NCBI RefSeq assembly: GCF_000003815.2
Contig: NC_049990.1
Span: 1,420,661 to 1,484,660 of the forward strand
DNA: 64,000 bases
Origin: Branchiostoma floridae
Lineage: Eukaryota > Chordata > Leptocardii > Amphioxiformes > Branchiostomatidae
Direction: 5' to 3'
Below are positions 1-11,000 of the stretch, piece after piece; the first letter of the stretch is position 1; each line of letters starts with the position of its first letter. The notes below the pieces were generated by a model. That model saw nothing but the letters and a program-made list of their open reading frames with translations. It was not told the origin of the DNA and made no database searches. Position numbers and translations under genes: made by a program.

Positions 1-72
1 TTTAGGATAGAAGCACATTTGGATGCCGGTCTATCCTAAAAGCGCTTCTATCCTAAAAGCGCTTTAGGATAG
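1..72. repeat. Short inverted-repeat cluster
   Basis: The block CTATCCTAAAAGCG and its reverse complement alternate several times. Bases 48-72 form an almost perfect palindrome centred on AAGCGCTT. It is probably the edge of an inverted-repeat element cut by the window start. No gene is seen here. Confidence 0.6.
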
Positions 73-1090
73 ACGACATTCTAGGATGTAACACCCCTTT
101 ACTTCGCTCTAGCCCATCAGCTGAGCGATGTTACGCGAAAAGGTCGATGGGAACATAATAATCTGCCCAGACCGGAAATGGAGCACCACATACCATACGT
201 CAGACTAAATCAATCTGATGTATAGCATCACCTAGCGACCCGACTTGGAATTGTCTACATATGGTTCTGCTTGCGGCGGATATCTTATGGTAGAGATGAT
301 CATTTTCAGACAGAATTATGGTGATTTAAAACGCTGCCGATTATTTAGCTGTCGTTTTACAAAGGGCTCTTCCATAGGCCACACAAAAGAGTCAGTTTAA
401 CGCATGCATCCATCATCTACCCAACAGCAATAGAGGGTCTGAAAATACCTCCATTTGGGTGGATGCCTTACGATATGGATCATCATCATCTTAGTTTTAT
501 TATGATAGCAACGGCTCCCATCGTTTTGCGTCAGCGTTATAAACGATATAACTTGTGATAGGGTGTCTGTATGGTAGTATGTAAACCATCATAATGTGAA
601 CACTATCATTCACAGTTACTGATGAAAGACAGATGCCTGAAATTTATCCATTTGCTTTATGTATCTTATACAATGTAACTCTCTACGAAGGAAGTCCACC
701 CTTCATCGACGTACTGTCATTTGTCTGTCGGAAAGAGCGACATAATTAACAAGAGACCGCTAAAATCAATGTGCCAGCGAATGTCATCATTTCACCAGAG
801 TAATGTGACCAGACCCATGGGGGAACTAATAACTGCCGGAGGTGTGACCACTGCCGTGTTTCACTGTCAACCAACCAAAGTAGGGACATCATTTCCGCGA
901 TACAGACTAAGATCAATGCTCAAGCGGACATCACAGTGTCACATAGACCACACTGACTTAATTATATGGATGCCATCCCCGCACGCATTGATTATCGCCT
1001 GTACTCCAAAAGACCGTAGCCGCATGTTACACAATATTCATAGCATCCCCGGTCAATCTGGATTCTATGTTTGCCAGAAGATCTCCTCTT
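73..1090. other. No recognisable gene
   Basis: A 1 kb stretch in which I see no protein family, splice-bounded exon, RNA gene or clear repeat. A forward open frame at 721-1104 shows no recognisable motif and is treated as chance. Confidence 0.5.
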
Positions 1091-1437
1091 CATGGTCAGG
1101 GTAGCCTAGAATCCAGTCGTATTGTGCTTTGGTCTCTCCCCTGAGGTACGCTTCCTGCCAATACGACTGGCCTTCGTTAGGATTCGTACGATCGGCATTT
1201 GAATATTCGCAGAGTTTATCTGCGAGATTTTTGATTGGCCACCAAGGTGGAAATCGAACATTAACAGTCATGTTTACAGTTTGTAATCAAACGGAACACT
1301 ACTTCTATCTTTCGACTCATTAGTGACGTAAGGGCCGATTGTTCCAATCCTAACGAAGGCCAGACGTGTTGGCAGGAAGCAGAGCGACCAGAGCACAACA
1401 CGGCTGGATATAGCCCCCCTGACCATGGTCAGGGGGC
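1091..1437. repeat. Inverted duplication with exon-like arms
   Basis: Bases about 1091-1186, read on the minus strand, match 1343-1437 read on the plus strand. Shared blocks include TCCTAACGAAGGCCAG, TTGGCAGGAAGC and the end block CCCTGACCATG. The minus-strand arm lies in an open frame (1271-1065) containing NPNEGQSYWQEAY; the plus arm would read NPNEGQTCWQEAE. The right arm ends in a perfect 22 bp palindrome at 1415-1436 (CCCCCTGACCA and its complement). It could be a fold-back element or an inverted copy of an unknown exon. Confidence 0.55.
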
Positions 1438-2509
1438 ACATGGTCAGGACATGGACCACAGCGACCTTGTTCCCCTCTTTAACTAGAATTGCAACAAAAA
1501 CATTATTGAAATGATAACGTTTGTGTCTTACAGTCTTACTGGAGGTGAACATAAGACAAACCAAGCCTGGGAAAGAGTGGGCAGGATGTTTGGTCCTGTG
1601 GTTTTGTGGCATTTTATTAGCAAGATTTTTCTCTTTCTTTTCGCGCATTAGTTTTGGGGTCACCAGAGAATGTCATCCATAGAATTTAGTCAGTGCGACC
1701 ATATATACATCATTTGACAGATTATCATCGACCGATTGAGGGAATTCTTGCAACAATCAAGGATACGTCGTATAATTTATCGGGTGGTTGTCTTGCTACA
1801 AAAAAGTTATATTTGAACGTTGTGGACGGTCTGTTCTGTTGAAGCTTTGCTAAAACAGTGATGCCCAGGCTCAACGAACCTAGAAAACGCCAAACTATGA
1901 ACAGATTTTAACTGTGCAATGGCCCTCTAAATCGTTAAAGCTTAGGTGTAAAACAATTGATACATGCATTGGGATTGTTTGGTTTTATGTGGTCGATGAT
2001 CTAAACCATTTGTAACAAGGACGCAGTTAGGATCTCATGCCAGCGAAATCCATAAAAATCGACCAAAAAGAAGCCATTAACGCATGTTGCTGAGACCAGA
2101 ATTGTGTTACCGTGGCCCGGTACATTAGGTATAACGGATTGGGGGCTTACATCGGTAATGTCGCTATAGACATGCAGATCACGTGATGACGGATGGGGGA
2201 GAGGGATCTGGCCAGGTTCAGCTAGAGGACACGGGGAGGGGGGCTGGCTGGGGAAGTCTGGATAGTTATGGCGAAGTAATGATTGTATGATTGACAGAAT
2301 GTATGAACAAATGGGTGAATGAATTAATGAATGAATATAAAACAAATGTACTTATGGTTGAATGAATAAATGAATGCATAAATGAATTTCGTATTGTATG
2401 CTTCGTGTTGCAGGTCGAGCCTTTGACTTGGAAGCCATATGAGACCCCCCTTGACGAGTACACATGAAGAGTCATCTTCGGTACCTAAGGACTACCAACA
2501 AGATTGTAT
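1438..2509. other. No recognisable gene
   Basis: I see no coding family here. Around 2285-2385 there is simple GAATGAATAAATGAATG-type sequence, which creates spurious open frames. Confidence 0.5.
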
Positions 2510-2621
2510 GTAGTAGTGGTGCGTACCTAAACTCAAATCCAGGTTCAGGTCCGGATTCAGGTCCAGCAGTTCAGGTTCAGGTCCGGACTTTAATTCCGGA
2601 CCTGAACCCATCATTGCATAT

Positions 2622-3203
2622 TACGAGGGGCGTTCAAGAAGTAAGCCACCTGACCCATTTCCCAAAGGAGGAGATTAATGAAACTTGGTGTAGTTATTAG
2701 TCTTTCTCTTCATAGGAATCACCCAGAGTTATGCATTTCTACCATCGTTTGATGCAGCTCTGTACACCGTTTTTGTAGGACACCCCAGGTCGGTCCTCCA
2801 ACAGATGCCTCATCAATGGCAGAAGAGGGACGACCAGGTCTGGGAGCTGTTTCCACAGACTTCCAGCCACGTTTGAATTCAGGATGCCAGCGTTTTACAA
2901 GGTCATATGATGGGGAATCATCACCATAAGTTTCTTTTATTTCATCAAAAGTCTCATTTGGTATGCGTCCTTTCAAATACAAAAACCGGATCACTGCGCG
3001 ACACTCAACTGGCTCCATTTCACACCTGGTCCATTTCACACCTGACTCAGTTCAAACACCTTTAAATCAAAAACCAAAATTAGTTCAGAGCTGTTTTTTG
3101 CAACATAACCCATAGAGATATGAATCATTACATATGCAAAATTTCATCTAGATCAAACAACTGGAAGTGGGTCAGGTGGATTACTTCTTGAACGCCCCTC
3201 GTA
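2622..3203. mobile_element. Internally deleted mariner-type element
   Basis: The left end TACGAGGGGCGTTCAAGAAG and its right-end complement (3167-3203) form TIRs of about 36 bp that also share a CCACCTGACCCA block. Each end carries the TA expected for Tc1/mariner insertion. The 0.58 kb length against about 1.3 kb for intact elements, plus a fused transposase remnant inside, points to an internal-deletion derivative. Confidence 0.8.
2719..3039 (-). pseudogene. Mariner transposase remnant (N-terminal helix-turn-helix part)
   Basis: The 106-residue minus-strand frame begins with EPVECRAVIRFLYLKGR, then ETFDEIKETYGDDSPSY, then VKRWHPEFKRGWKSVETAPR with PGRPSSAIDE. This is the mariner-family N-terminal DNA-binding region, about residues 5-80. 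The last ~25 residues (LQKRCTELHQTMVEM) resemble the extreme C-terminus, so the DD(34)D catalytic middle is missing. It cannot be an active transposase. It lies within the TIRs of 2622-3203. Confidence 0.75.
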
Positions 3204-3730
3204 TGTGCACTAGACATTTTTTTTTTTCTTTTTTGAAGAGGAGGGGGGATGGTGCATATAAAATTGTGCAATGTGAAAAATACATGCAAATTATATATAG
3301 CCAGTGTAGACATGACATTTTTGTCTTTTTCCAGTGCACATTTCACTGTCTATGGAAGTTTTAGATGGTTTGGAACAAAAAAGGGAACATAAGTGACAGA
3401 TAGCTGTTTGAAAATCCGGACTTGGCTCCGGACATTTAGGTTTTTTTGGACTTGGACCTAAACATTTTAGGTCCAATTCCAAGTCCGGGCTTTAGGTATG
3501 CACCGCTAATTGTATGTCAAGCATGTATGTGATTAGTATCACGCAAAGGTTCCTAATTACTATGGATTAGCATATTAGTTTTACTGCTTTAAAACATCCC
3601 AAAATGGTTTTGTGATGTTGAATCTTAGGGATTCAATTTTAAAAGGGTTATGAAAAATTATTAGTGTCGCACTTCTGTACTTTCTGGCAAGCTTGATTCC
3701 GATAAAGATTGCTAATTTATCAATTAGTTG

Positions 3731-3732
3731 AC

Positions 3733-3765
<33 letters not shown>

Positions 3766-3766
3766 A
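3731..3766. repeat. (GATT)n microsatellite
   Basis: About eight uninterrupted GATT units, preceded by CAATTAGTTGACT. Confidence 0.9.
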
Positions 3767-3892
3767 TTGATAGATGGGTTTATTGCCGTGACCTAGTCCG
3801 AGATGGGGTCACGGCAGCGGCCAGAAGTGCAGGAGGTCAGAGGTCAGGTGCGAGGTGCTGGAGTGTGGCGGGAAACGGCGGCAGCGGCGCCG

Positions 3893-5245
3893 GGAAAATG
3901 GCTCTATCGTTAGTGTATGGTCAATATGGAGAGCTAAAGTAGCCCATAGCGCCGGTGCAATTGTTCTACCATTGATAAGGTCATTGTGGAGGAATAGAGT
4001 ACTTGGGGGTTCCAGTACAATGGTAAATCATACACTCCAAGCAGAGTTTAGGCTCTGGCTGTTTTTCATAACGTTTCTTTAGTCGTTTTATCGGCCGGGC
4101 TTTCTATTTTGTATTTTGTCTTGTGCTGGCTGGCGCACTTCAAGAAAAATGGCAAAATAGAAAGCTCGATAAAAACGATTAAAAAACGTTTAAAAAAGAG
4201 TTGGAGCATAATCTCTGCTTAGAGGGTAGGTAAATCACAGAGGTCACAAATTGTAGAAAAAGTTGGCTTTTTTTTTTCCTTCTCTGCCAGCAAAAAAGAA
4301 GAAAACCCAACCTGGTTAGAAATAGCCAACACAAGTATTCCAGTACAGTAGTCTCTTTTTACAATAATGTTTATCACTGTATATTGTCACATATATGTTC
4401 CCTATGTTTCTACGTACCATATACTTGCAATAGGCCTCCGGGCATAAAGTTGTAAGTAGCCTTTCGCTGAATATGGAGGGCAATGGTACGTGGCACCGAT
4501 GAAATATAATTGTTCTACTGTTGATAAGGTCATTGTGGAGGAATAAAGTACCTGTGTGTTCCGGTGCAATGGACCTATCGTTAGCATGGTCAGTATGAGG
4601 GGGGAGGGTAAATCATAGAGTACACAAGCTGTAGAAAAAGTTGGGCTTTTTGTCTTCCTCTGCTAGCAAAAAAGAAATTAAACCCAAGAAATAGCCAACA
4701 CTAGTATTCCAGTAGTCTCTTTTTACAATAATGTTAATCACTGTTAATTGTCACATATATGATCCCAACGTTTCTACCATGTACTTGCAATTGGCCTCCG
4801 GGCATAAAGTTGTAAATAAACTTTCGCTGAATATGGAGGGCAATGGCACGTGGCACCGGTGAAATCATTGATAAGGCCGTTGTGGAGGAATAAAGTACCT
4901 GTGTGTTCCGGTCCAATGGACCTATCGTTAGCATGGTCAGTATGAGGTGTGGGGGTGGGGGGGTAAAGGTAAATCACAGACTACACAAATTGTAGAAAAA
5001 GTTGGGCTTTTTGTCTCCCTCTGCTAGCAAAAAAGAAGTTAAACCCAACCTGTTTAGAAATAGCCAGCACTAGTATTCAATCTTTTTACAATGATGTGTA
5101 TCACTATTCATTGTCACATGTATGCTCCCTATGTTTCTACATACCATATACTTGCAATTGGCCTCCGGGCATAAAGTTGTAAATAAACGTTCGCTGACTA
5201 TGGAGGGCAATGGTACGTGGCGCCAGTACGATGGCCGTGTCGTCA
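3893..5245. repeat. Tandem array of ~0.36 kb units, about 3.5 copies
   Basis: Three anchors recur at similar spacing. GCCTCCGGGCATAAAGTTGT is at about 4434, 4794 and 5160. GTAGAAAAAGTTGG is at about 4253, 4631 and 4993. GATAAGGTCATTGTGGAGGA is near 3973, 4522 and (diverged) 4868. The first unit is a partial copy that begins after a GC-rich stretch (3800-3900). Units are diverged and have no shared open frame, so this looks like a local non-coding tandem repeat. Confidence 0.85.
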
Positions 5246-5270
5246 GTAAGGTTCACGTGGATGTAGATAT

Positions 5271-5450
5271 GGGTCAGACAAGCCGTTAGAGCGAGCCGCG
5301 GAAGTCCAGAGTTCATACAGAGGACACGGCAATAGACCTAGCCGACTGCTGTATACTGACATTCAGACCCATATCGGTCGCGCTGCAATGGCAATCCTTG
5401 ACAGAATCTCTTTGAACCGGTTTGAAATCTACGTCTATGCCAAGCTCAGA
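5271..5450 (+). repeat. Direct repeat, left copy
   Basis: Shares GGTCAGACAAGCCGTTAGA, CCAGAGTTCATA, GAGGACACGGCA and CTACGTCTATGCC with 6539-6711. The two copies flank the TIR element at 5571-6493. This could be an element's target region duplicated, or a small segmental duplication. No coding assignment. Confidence 0.75.
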
Positions 5451-5570
5451 CGGCATAAAATGATGGTATTCATCATCGTCATCTATAGCTAGTTAAGATA
5501 GTCGCAAGGTAGCCTGTAGTCCAGCCTTCAACGGTTCGCTTATTAAAGCTACCTTCGGGAGCGGACTAAA

Positions 5571-6493
5571 CACTCGTTCTCATTGAAATGTCGAAAATGG
5601 CATTTTTTTGGTCGAAAAATAAATCCGCTTTATTTTCAGTAAAAACTACTTGGTTGTGTAGGAAAATTCCTCTTTTAACCATAGGCAAAAAATGGAAACT
5701 TATTATTTTCGGTCCCATTGGTAATACATTACAGGGCAGGTAACAAACGTTACCGGTAACGTTTGTTACAACAGTAGACTTTACCTTGTTTTCTTCTTAA
5801 GGACTTACCTTATTGACTACATGATTTAGGTATAAGGGGATGTCCCAAGGGGCATTTGATAAGTGGGCAGCTTTTTTTACACCAGGTCAAATAGAAAGCT
5901 TAGACATCATCAAACAATGGTAACGTTTGTTACAGTCGTTTCTGTACAACATTTTGTTGAGCAAGGTGGGATACAAATAACAGTCAACAACCCTTTTTTG
6001 TTTCGTTAGGAAGTCGGAAAAACTGTACAGCGTCACAAAAACGGTCATTTCTAGTCTTATACGTGGATAATAAAACCGTGGCAACCCTCGTACTTGTGGT
6101 GGTAACGTTTGTTACAGAATCTGGCGACAGGCATAAACCACCTCACACAGCCTCCAAGATCAGTGATAGTAGCGATCTGACGTGATCGGACAGAGGGCCT
6201 GGTCAGCTGGTTTCACCTACCGAACTATTATTCTGGGAACTGAATTGTTACATTTTTGGCTGCTATTTGAAATCTTCGTTTCTTCTCAGGCGACAGCCAT
6301 TGTTTAGGGGTTGAAATCCCACCCGAGGCTGTAATAACCTTCTAAGTCATCAACCAATACGAATGTTGTTGTGCATCGTTTGTAAAACATTACAGGGGTT
6401 GTGGAAAAATGAAGGAACCAGTGATGTTGTCTATAATTTGCTCGATATCAAGGCGTAACGTCAGGCGACAGCATTTCGACATTTAAATGAGAA
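5571..6493 (+). mobile_element. TIR element, ~920 bp, copy 1 (palindrome-bearing)
   Basis: It begins ACTCGTTCTCATTGAAATGT and ends with the inverted form ATTTAAATGAGAACGAG. A second copy in opposite orientation lies at 34866-35789. Inside, 5740-5769 is a perfect 30 bp palindrome made of GTAACAAACGTTACC and its complement. Single copies of the same half-site recur at about 5920 and 6102. No transposase frame is present, so it is non-autonomous. The repeated half-site could be a subterminal protein-binding site (inference). Confidence 0.85.
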
Positions 6494-6538
6494 CGAGCCT
6501 AAAGCGAACAAGGCTGGACTCAGTGGCAAGGCTATAGT

Positions 6539-6711
6539 GGGTCAGACAAGCCGTTAGAACGAGCCGCAGAAGTCCAGAGTTCATAAAGAGGACACGGCAG
6601 CAGAACTGATGCAGTGGACGACATTCAGGATCTATATCATCAGCCGCGCTGCAGTGACAATCTTAGGCAGAACCTCTTTGAACAGTTAAATCTACGTCTA
6701 TGCCGAGCTTA
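6539..6711 (+). repeat. Direct repeat, right copy
   Basis: Partner of 5271-5450. It runs into an open frame starting at 6614 with no recognisable homology. Confidence 0.75.
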
Positions 6712-8008
6712 CAAGATACAAGATAACTTTATTGGAGGTCGCAGTGTTGCCACTGAATTAAAACCAATGTACACTCTTATTATTATATTACAACATTTCG
6801 AATTGCAAAGGGAGTATAAGTGGTATAGCCTAAATAAAACAAAAGCCCAGGCTAATTTAACTTTTTTATTGTACATAAAGTGTATGTGTATTGTTGTATT
6901 GTATGTTTTATGTGATATGGGCCAAGAGCCTGCAATAAAGTTGAAATTGTAAAACAAAAAAATTGTAAATGTTTAAAAACAGTAAGACAGACTTTATCTA
7001 AAATCGACATGTATCTTGTTTACAAACATATTTACAATATCAACAATATATCACTGACCATACTGGTTGATAAGACGGGTCAGGTATGGGATACAGGACT
7101 TGAGATAATGATTGGTGTTAGCTTTCTGGCAATACAGTTTGTGGCTATTATCGTCATTAGCGGGGGGAAGTAAAGTGGGGAACACGAGGTTAGAGGGAAC
7201 CAGATCAAACCGGCTGAACGTAGTCTCCCTCACAGACGTTTTTGAGTCGTGTTTTATTTCTTTTTTCTGGGGGGGGGGGGGGGGTAAAAAACTGAGATTC
7301 ATAATGTTCAACGTAGGGTAATGTTCTATGCCCTTGGAAAGGGTGCGGAAAAACTCCTTTTTACAGTATAGAGACCATCACTATCCTACGCAGAGAGGAA
7401 CCTTAATTAGCCCATGTTCCGAATCTGCTGTCCCCTAAAAATTTAACACCGCCATCCCAGAGGTCTGCGAAGGAGGCTACGTTCAACTGCTAGTGCCGGC
7501 ACTGCTACTGTCTGCTGCACTCCGCAAGACAGCCAGACTGGTACAACACGTTTCCTCCTCTTCAACGGCCAGTGAAGTTCACCGGTGAGTCATTGCCATG
7601 ATTCAAGTCTTCGCCTTACAGAATACTTCGGGGGAACATTCCGAGCACGTACAAGCGCGCCGTTCTTAAGGAAGACTAACGTCTTAGCCCTTAAGAGTGG
7701 ATTTTAGATTTCTTTTTGACGTGATTTAGTCGAATGTGATAGCACATGGCATTATATCAACAGCTGAAAAATTGCAGCGGGTGTTTAACTCTAATGTTCT
7801 GTTCTGTTCTGTTCTGTTCTACATCAGGTTTCCTTGGTGATGGTTTCCAGGGACGACCGGCGGGGTGAAAAGGTCAGGTTGGCACGTGCGCGGGACCGGG
7901 TACCGGCGAATGGCGGAGACTGCCTGGCCATGGATGTGTAGCTACAAGATTCATCCCGAAAATCCTGACATTTTGGTGAAAAGCTAAGGGATGGTCTAGG
8001 AACTTTAC
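6712..8008. other. Gene-free stretch upstream of bestrophin
   Basis: I see no coding family. It includes a run of about 17 G near 7269-7285 and a (GTTCT)n tract near 7797-7821. An untranslated first bestrophin exon may lie here, because an acceptor-like AACTTTACAG sits directly before the start codon, but I cannot place it. Confidence 0.5.
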
Positions 8009-8012
8009 AGCC

Positions 8013-11000
8013 ATGACCATATCCTACAGTCTGAAGGTGTCCGAGGCTAGGTTAGGGGGTTTCCCCAAACTGCTGCTGCGCTGGAAGGCGAGCATCTACA
8101 AGCTCCTGTACAAGGAGATGGCGATATTCGTGTCCCTGTACAGCCTGCTGAGCGGCGTGTACCGGTTCGCTCTGACGGAACACCAGAAGAGAACGTTTGA
8201 GAAGATCACGCTGTACTGCCACCAGTACTCTGACCTGATTCCTGTGTCGTTCGTGCTCGGGTTTTACGTGTCCATCATCTACACGCGGTGGTGGCAGCAG
8301 TACATGAACCTGCCGTGGCCGGACCGTGTGTCTGCCCTGATCGGCTGTGCGGTGCACGGGAGGGACGAGCGGGGACGGCTCATCAGGAGGACCATGGTCC
8401 GCTACCTCAACCTGTCCTCCGTCCTCATCCTGCGCAGTGTCAGCACAGTGGTCTACAAGCGGTTTCCTACCATGAACCATGTGGTGGACGCAGGTAAGGC
8501 ATCGTTTGTTATAAATCTATATCAATATATTGCTAAAACACGACAACGGCTTTAAAACATGTGTTTGGCTTCCTACCGTGGTCTACAGAAGGTTCCCTAT
8601 GATGCATGTGGTGGATGCTGGTACGTTCACTTTTGAATAATCTTTGTCTTTTCTATCAATGGCCTCAAAAACTACACCGTAAACCTTTACTTCCCAACCA
8701 TGGTCTAAAACTAAAAGAGGTTTCCTACCATAAACTATGTTGAGGATGTCGGTAAGTCATTGTTTATCGCAAAGGCCGGTAAGTTCAGTTTGCATAATCG
8801 TTGACGTCGTTACCAAACAGATAATGCCATGCTATTAATGATCGTAAAAATTACAACCCGGTCTTTTACTTCCACATCTTCATTTAGTTCTGAGTAATCT
8901 TTGTTATACATGGGTTTTCATCAAGAGCTTTGCGGCTGCATACCCACGTGTATTTTTCTTGTTGTACTTTCAATAAAATAAAAAAATCAAATCAAAAGAT
9001 ATAGTTCCTACCTTCATAACATAGATCATGTTTAGTATGCTGGTATGGTTGTTAGAATTTCTTTGATAATCAGTTTTCCTTTAAAAAGATGCACAATGTT
9101 GCCTGTAATAAGATTCACCACTCCAGCTCTTCATATGAATATACATTTTGTATTTAGTGCTTACATATCCCCTTATTGTCGTTACCATTTCTGTTCGGCA
9201 TATTGGCGTTAATTGCCAGAAAGTCCCAGAATAGTCGATCACTATCTATTATGTATGATATGTTCCATGTGAAGCATCTGCGATCCAACGTTATTACATT
9301 ATCAACGACCGTAATGCGATTTAACGCGCATCATTCCTACCAACGACAACATGCCTTTTCTCATCTATATGTGAGCTATCATCTGTACTATATACAACTA
9401 CAGCAAGATGCACTCACTACTATCAGCCATATCGGTATTGGCAAAATCTTTAGCTTTTGTTCAAAATAATAGAGAGAAATGTTAAGCTCACAATGCCTCA
9501 CTGAAGATGTTAACATACTATGAATCGTTAATAAAACTACCGCAAAATGAATGTAACTAATTGCTGCGAAACGGTCGAAAATGGGCAGGTGTGTCGTAAA
9601 CCTGTCGTAAAACGAGCACCTATGGATACAGTTCAGTAGGCCGCACGTGTGTGTTGATCTACGTGAACTTTCTTGTCCGTAACAAATATAGCTCGGCGTG
9701 GCACAAGCAAGGTTTTCCCTTGTTCGAAGTGGGATCAATATATTCAATAAATGTTTAAACAAAACTCAGTCAGAATGGTTCAAACTTCGTAGTCGAGCGT
9801 AAGATCTTTTTGTCTTCTTTTTTCTTTATCTCTCTCTTTCTTTCTGTTTTTCTTTCTAATATTTCTCCTGTTATTTTCCTATCATTGTTTTCTTTTCTTT
9901 CCTCTTTTTTGTTTTCGTTCCATCTTTATTTCAGTACTTCCAAAAAGGCTATATGATATGAACATAAATCCCATATATCCCCACAGGTTTTATGTCCACG
10001 GCAGAGCTAAAAGAGTACGAGAACGTGGACTCTCACCACAGCAAGTTCTGGGTGCCGCTCAACTGGTTCTGTAACCTAGCAACGGTTCTGTAACCTAGCA
10101 ACAGTTCTGTAACCTAGCAACAGTTCTGTAACCTATGTAAACTTATTTGCAGGTTTCATGTCCACGGCAGAGCTGAAGGAGTACGAGAACGTGGACTCTC
10201 ACCACAGCAAGTTCTGGGTGCCGCTCAACTGGTTCTGTAACCTAGCAACCGTGGCGCGTCAGGAGGGCCGCATCAGGGACGACTTCACCTTCCAGCAGCT
10301 CATAGAGGTATGGGATTGGTTGGTGGGAGTCACGTGCTTATGACGTAGTTTTATATTTGCCATGTTGGTTGATTAAAGACCCATTTGTAGCTTAGCAACC
10401 CATGCACGGCGGGAGGGCCGCATCCGCGACGACTTCACCTTCCAGCAGCTCATAGAGGTATGGGATTGGTTGGCGGAAGTCACGTGCTTATGGCGTATTT
10501 GACATCCGCCATGTTGGTCAGTTGAAGACCCATTTGTATTTAGCAACCCATTCACGGCGGGAGGGCCTCATTATTTAGGGACGACTTCACCTTCTAGCAA
10601 CTGATAGAAGTATGGGAGTGGTTGGTTGGAGCCACGTGGTTATGACGCAATTTGACATCCACCATGTTGGTGCAATGGCCTAGTGGGTAGAGTGTTCGCC
10701 TTGCATTCGGTAGGTCCTGAGTTCGATCCCGGCCGAGTCATACCAAAGACTCTAAAAATGGTACATTCTGCTTTATCTGCTTAGCACTCAGCACTTAAGA
10801 GGAAGAGAAATGGAAGTTAAACACACATCACTACCAGTGGACCAGCCCCCTGCTGTAGTGGCTTGCACATGTGTGGCCCAAGGGCTTCGAAGTGGAGATG
10901 GGCGCCACCCTACGCGTCTGTAGATGCATGGGCGAACTTTAACTTTTTTTATGTTGGTGCGTTAAACGCGCATTTGAAACCCAGCAACTATGGAACGGTG

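Larger units (their letters stand above)
2512..3510. mobile_element. Non-autonomous DNA transposon with GGTGCRTACCTAAA ends
   Basis: The ends form a terminal inverted repeat: GGTGCGTACCTAAA near 2518 and its complement TTTAGGTATGCACC near 3492-3506. The subterminal regions are rich in AGGTCCGGAC-type motifs, both direct and inverted (2540-2605, 3412-3490). A mariner-derived element sits inside it (2622-3203), so this one is older. No transposase of its own is visible. Similar AGGTCCAGG/GTCCGGACCTGG sequence recurs near 55870. Confidence 0.55.

Noticed and set aside
8052-8480. Long minus-strand open frame opposite bestrophin exon 1
   Set aside because: It is a shadow of a GC-rich, strongly conserved coding exon on the plus strand; its own translation shows no family.
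10674-10745. Functional tRNA gene
   Set aside because: A and B boxes are present but the cloverleaf stems do not pair convincingly, and the copy is fused to a SINE body with a target duplication.
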